DNA of 64,000 bases. It comes from Aliarcobacter sp. (GTDB lineage: Bacteria > Campylobacterota > Campylobacteria > Campylobacterales > Arcobacteraceae). A program made the translations under genes and the position numbers. Below the pieces are notes generated by a model. The model saw nothing but the letters and a program-made list of their open reading frames with translations, had not been told where the DNA came from and did no database searches. Location: positions 124,001-188,000 of the forward strand of contig JAQVBE010000001.1 of the NCBI GenBank assembly GCA_028690445.1, given 5' to 3'. Below are positions 62,923-64,000 of this stretch, piece after piece; the stretch's first letter is position 1, and each line of letters opens with the position of its first letter.

Positions 62923-64000
62923 TTATAAGTTTTCTTTTGCATAAGTTAAAGCAGCAATTTTTGCATCTTCAACTTTTGTTACATCTTTTCCACCAGCTTG
63001 TGCGAAGTCAGGTCTTCCACCTCCACCTCCACCAACGATTGGAGCAATGTTTTTAATCCATTCACCAGCTTTGATATTTGTATTTTTACTTCCTGCAACG
63101 ATTAAAACTTTGTCGTCTTTTGCTTGAAGTAATAAAACAGCTAGTTTTTCATTCGCATTTTTTAAATCATCAACAATTTTCTTTAAATCACCATTTTCAA
63201 CAACAGCAACTACAACTTTTGTATCGCCAATTAACTCTTCATTAATTGGTGCTGATGTTTGGCTCTGCACAGTTTCAACTTCTTTTTTTAAATCTTTGAT
63301 TTGCTCTTTTAATTTTTTAATTCCAGAAATTACATCATTGTTTTTAATTTCAGCTTTGATCTCATTCATTGAATTGATAATTTCTTTAGTATAAGCAATA
63401 GCAGCAGCTCCACAAACAGCTTCTATTCTTCGCACACCTGCGCTTACGCCTGATTCTTTAACTACATAAAAACTTCCAATATCAGCTGTGTTTTTCACAT
63501 GTGTTCCACCACAAAACTCAACAGAAACATCAGAAAAACTTACAACTCTAACCATATCACCATATTTTTCGCCAAACATAGCAATAGCACCTTTGTTTTT
63601 AGCTTGGTCTATTGGTAACTCTTCTACATTACCAGCGATTCCTCTTGAAATCATAGTATTTACTAAATCTTCAACTTCATCAATTTGAGCAGTTGTCATA
63701 GCTTTTGGATAAGTAAAGTCAAATCTTAATCTTGAACTATCATTTAAAGAACCAGCCTGAGAAACACTGTCTCCTAAAACCATTTTTAATGCACTTTGTA
63801 AAAGGTGAGTAGCACTATGATGTTTTGCTATTTCATATCTATTTACTACAACTGCATCAACAGTTTCATTTTGATTTAAACTTGAATTTGCAACTTTAAC
63901 TTTTGAAAGATTTAATCCATGGAATTTTTGAGTATCTTCAATAATAGCAATATGTTTATTATCTTCTAATGCTCCAATATCTCCACTTTGCCCACCACTT
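62923..64000 (-). CDS. alaS: Alanyl-tRNA synthetase, C-terminal part
   Basis: The frame is open to the right edge; the ATG at 63783 is internal, as the codons beyond it read AKHHSATHLLQSALKMV, the editing-domain HxxxH site. Also seen: FCGGTHVKNTADIGSF with the second zinc-site residues, a coiled coil and the C-Ala end GGGGGGRPDFAQAGG. About the last 360 residues are present; the catalytic domain lies outside. It charges and edits tRNA-Ala. Confidence 0.95.
   Translation of the reverse strand, partial: SGGQSGDIGALEDNKHIAIIEDTQKFHGLNLSKVKVANSSLNQNETVDAVVVNRYEIAKHHSATHLLQSALKMVLGDSVSQAGSLNDSSRLRFDFTYPKAMTTAQIDEVEDLVNTMISRGIAGNVEELPIDQAKNKGAIAMFGEKYGDMVRVVSFSDVSVEFCGGTHVKNTADIGSFYVVKESGVSAGVRRIEAVCGAAAIAYTKEIINSMNEIKAEIKNNDVISGIKKLKEQIKDLKKEVETVQSQTSAPINEELIGDTKVVVAVVENGDLKKIVDDLKNANEKLAVLLLQAKDDKVLIVAGSKNTNIKAGEWIKNIAPIVGGGGGGRPDFAQAGGKDVTKVEDAKIAALTYAKENL

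Overview
The window is AT-rich (roughly 27-28% GC by eye) and its gene content and order fit a Campylobacterota genome of the Arcobacter/Aliarcobacter type. Gene runs shared with Campylobacter include htrA with a two-component system, ctpA-purC-purS-purQ-(SH3 membrane protein)-plsC-crcB, tatA-argS and lysA-pheA-hisC. Both ends cut genes: cobS at the left and alaS at the right.

Layout. (1) 1-6888: cobalamin late-stage genes (cobS end, CobD/CobC-like decarboxylase, a transglutaminase-like protein, an SDR, cobQ, cbiB and a cysteine-rich zf-like protein), interrupted by a convergent DUF2867 epimerase-like gene. (2) 6896-12050, minus strand: ilvD, then an htrA-response regulator-histidine kinase operon for envelope stress. 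(3) 12240-12570: three tRNA genes (Leu-UAA, Ser-UGA, Cys-GCA) behind a consensus promoter. (4) About 12565-31878: a roughly 19 kb genomic island next to tRNA-Cys. It has a P4-type integrase and AlpA-like regulator, a TraD-like ATPase with a replication-relaxation-like protein, a phage-style recombination cassette (DUF932, Gp157-like, ERF-like, DUF2958), a YagK/YfjJ-type Rep-like protein, and a cargo block. The cargo is an XRE repressor, an unusual 604-residue protein (candidate QxK nuclease, glycine-zipper membrane part, zinc ribbon), a WYL regulator, a BcgI-like R-M system, a HigB/HigA module whose antitoxin carries a metallopeptidase domain, and a 500-residue orphan with a 21-bp coding repeat. 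(5) 31976-36586: DUF475/TerC-like protein, a small lipoprotein, and an FtsX-type ABC transporter operon with a DsbB-like membrane protein. (6) 36789-64000: housekeeping genes (dksA, truD, YfgM/BamB-like pair, ctpA, pur genes, plsC, crcB, tatA, argS, nadD-rsfS, gapA-pgk-tpiA-fabI, lysA-pheA-hisC-dxs, maf, transporters, two NlpC/P60 lipoproteins, alaS).

The best candidates for new biology are in the island. One is the 604-residue protein under apparent XRE control, with a small membrane protein convergent to the repressor. Another is the BcgI-like R-M operon, which has a coupled third membrane gene and an unclear S-subunit start. The third is the 500-residue orphan at the distal end. A repeated motif TGGGTkGTwA near both ends looks like integrase arm sites, with an 8-base candidate core in tRNA-Cys and at 31871. 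Outside the island, two genes appear to start at non-canonical AUU or AUC codons behind good Shine-Dalgarno sequences: the htrA-linked response regulator and an 85-codon ORF ahead of the FtsX permease. All functions are read from sequence motifs and recalled family features; no searches were run.
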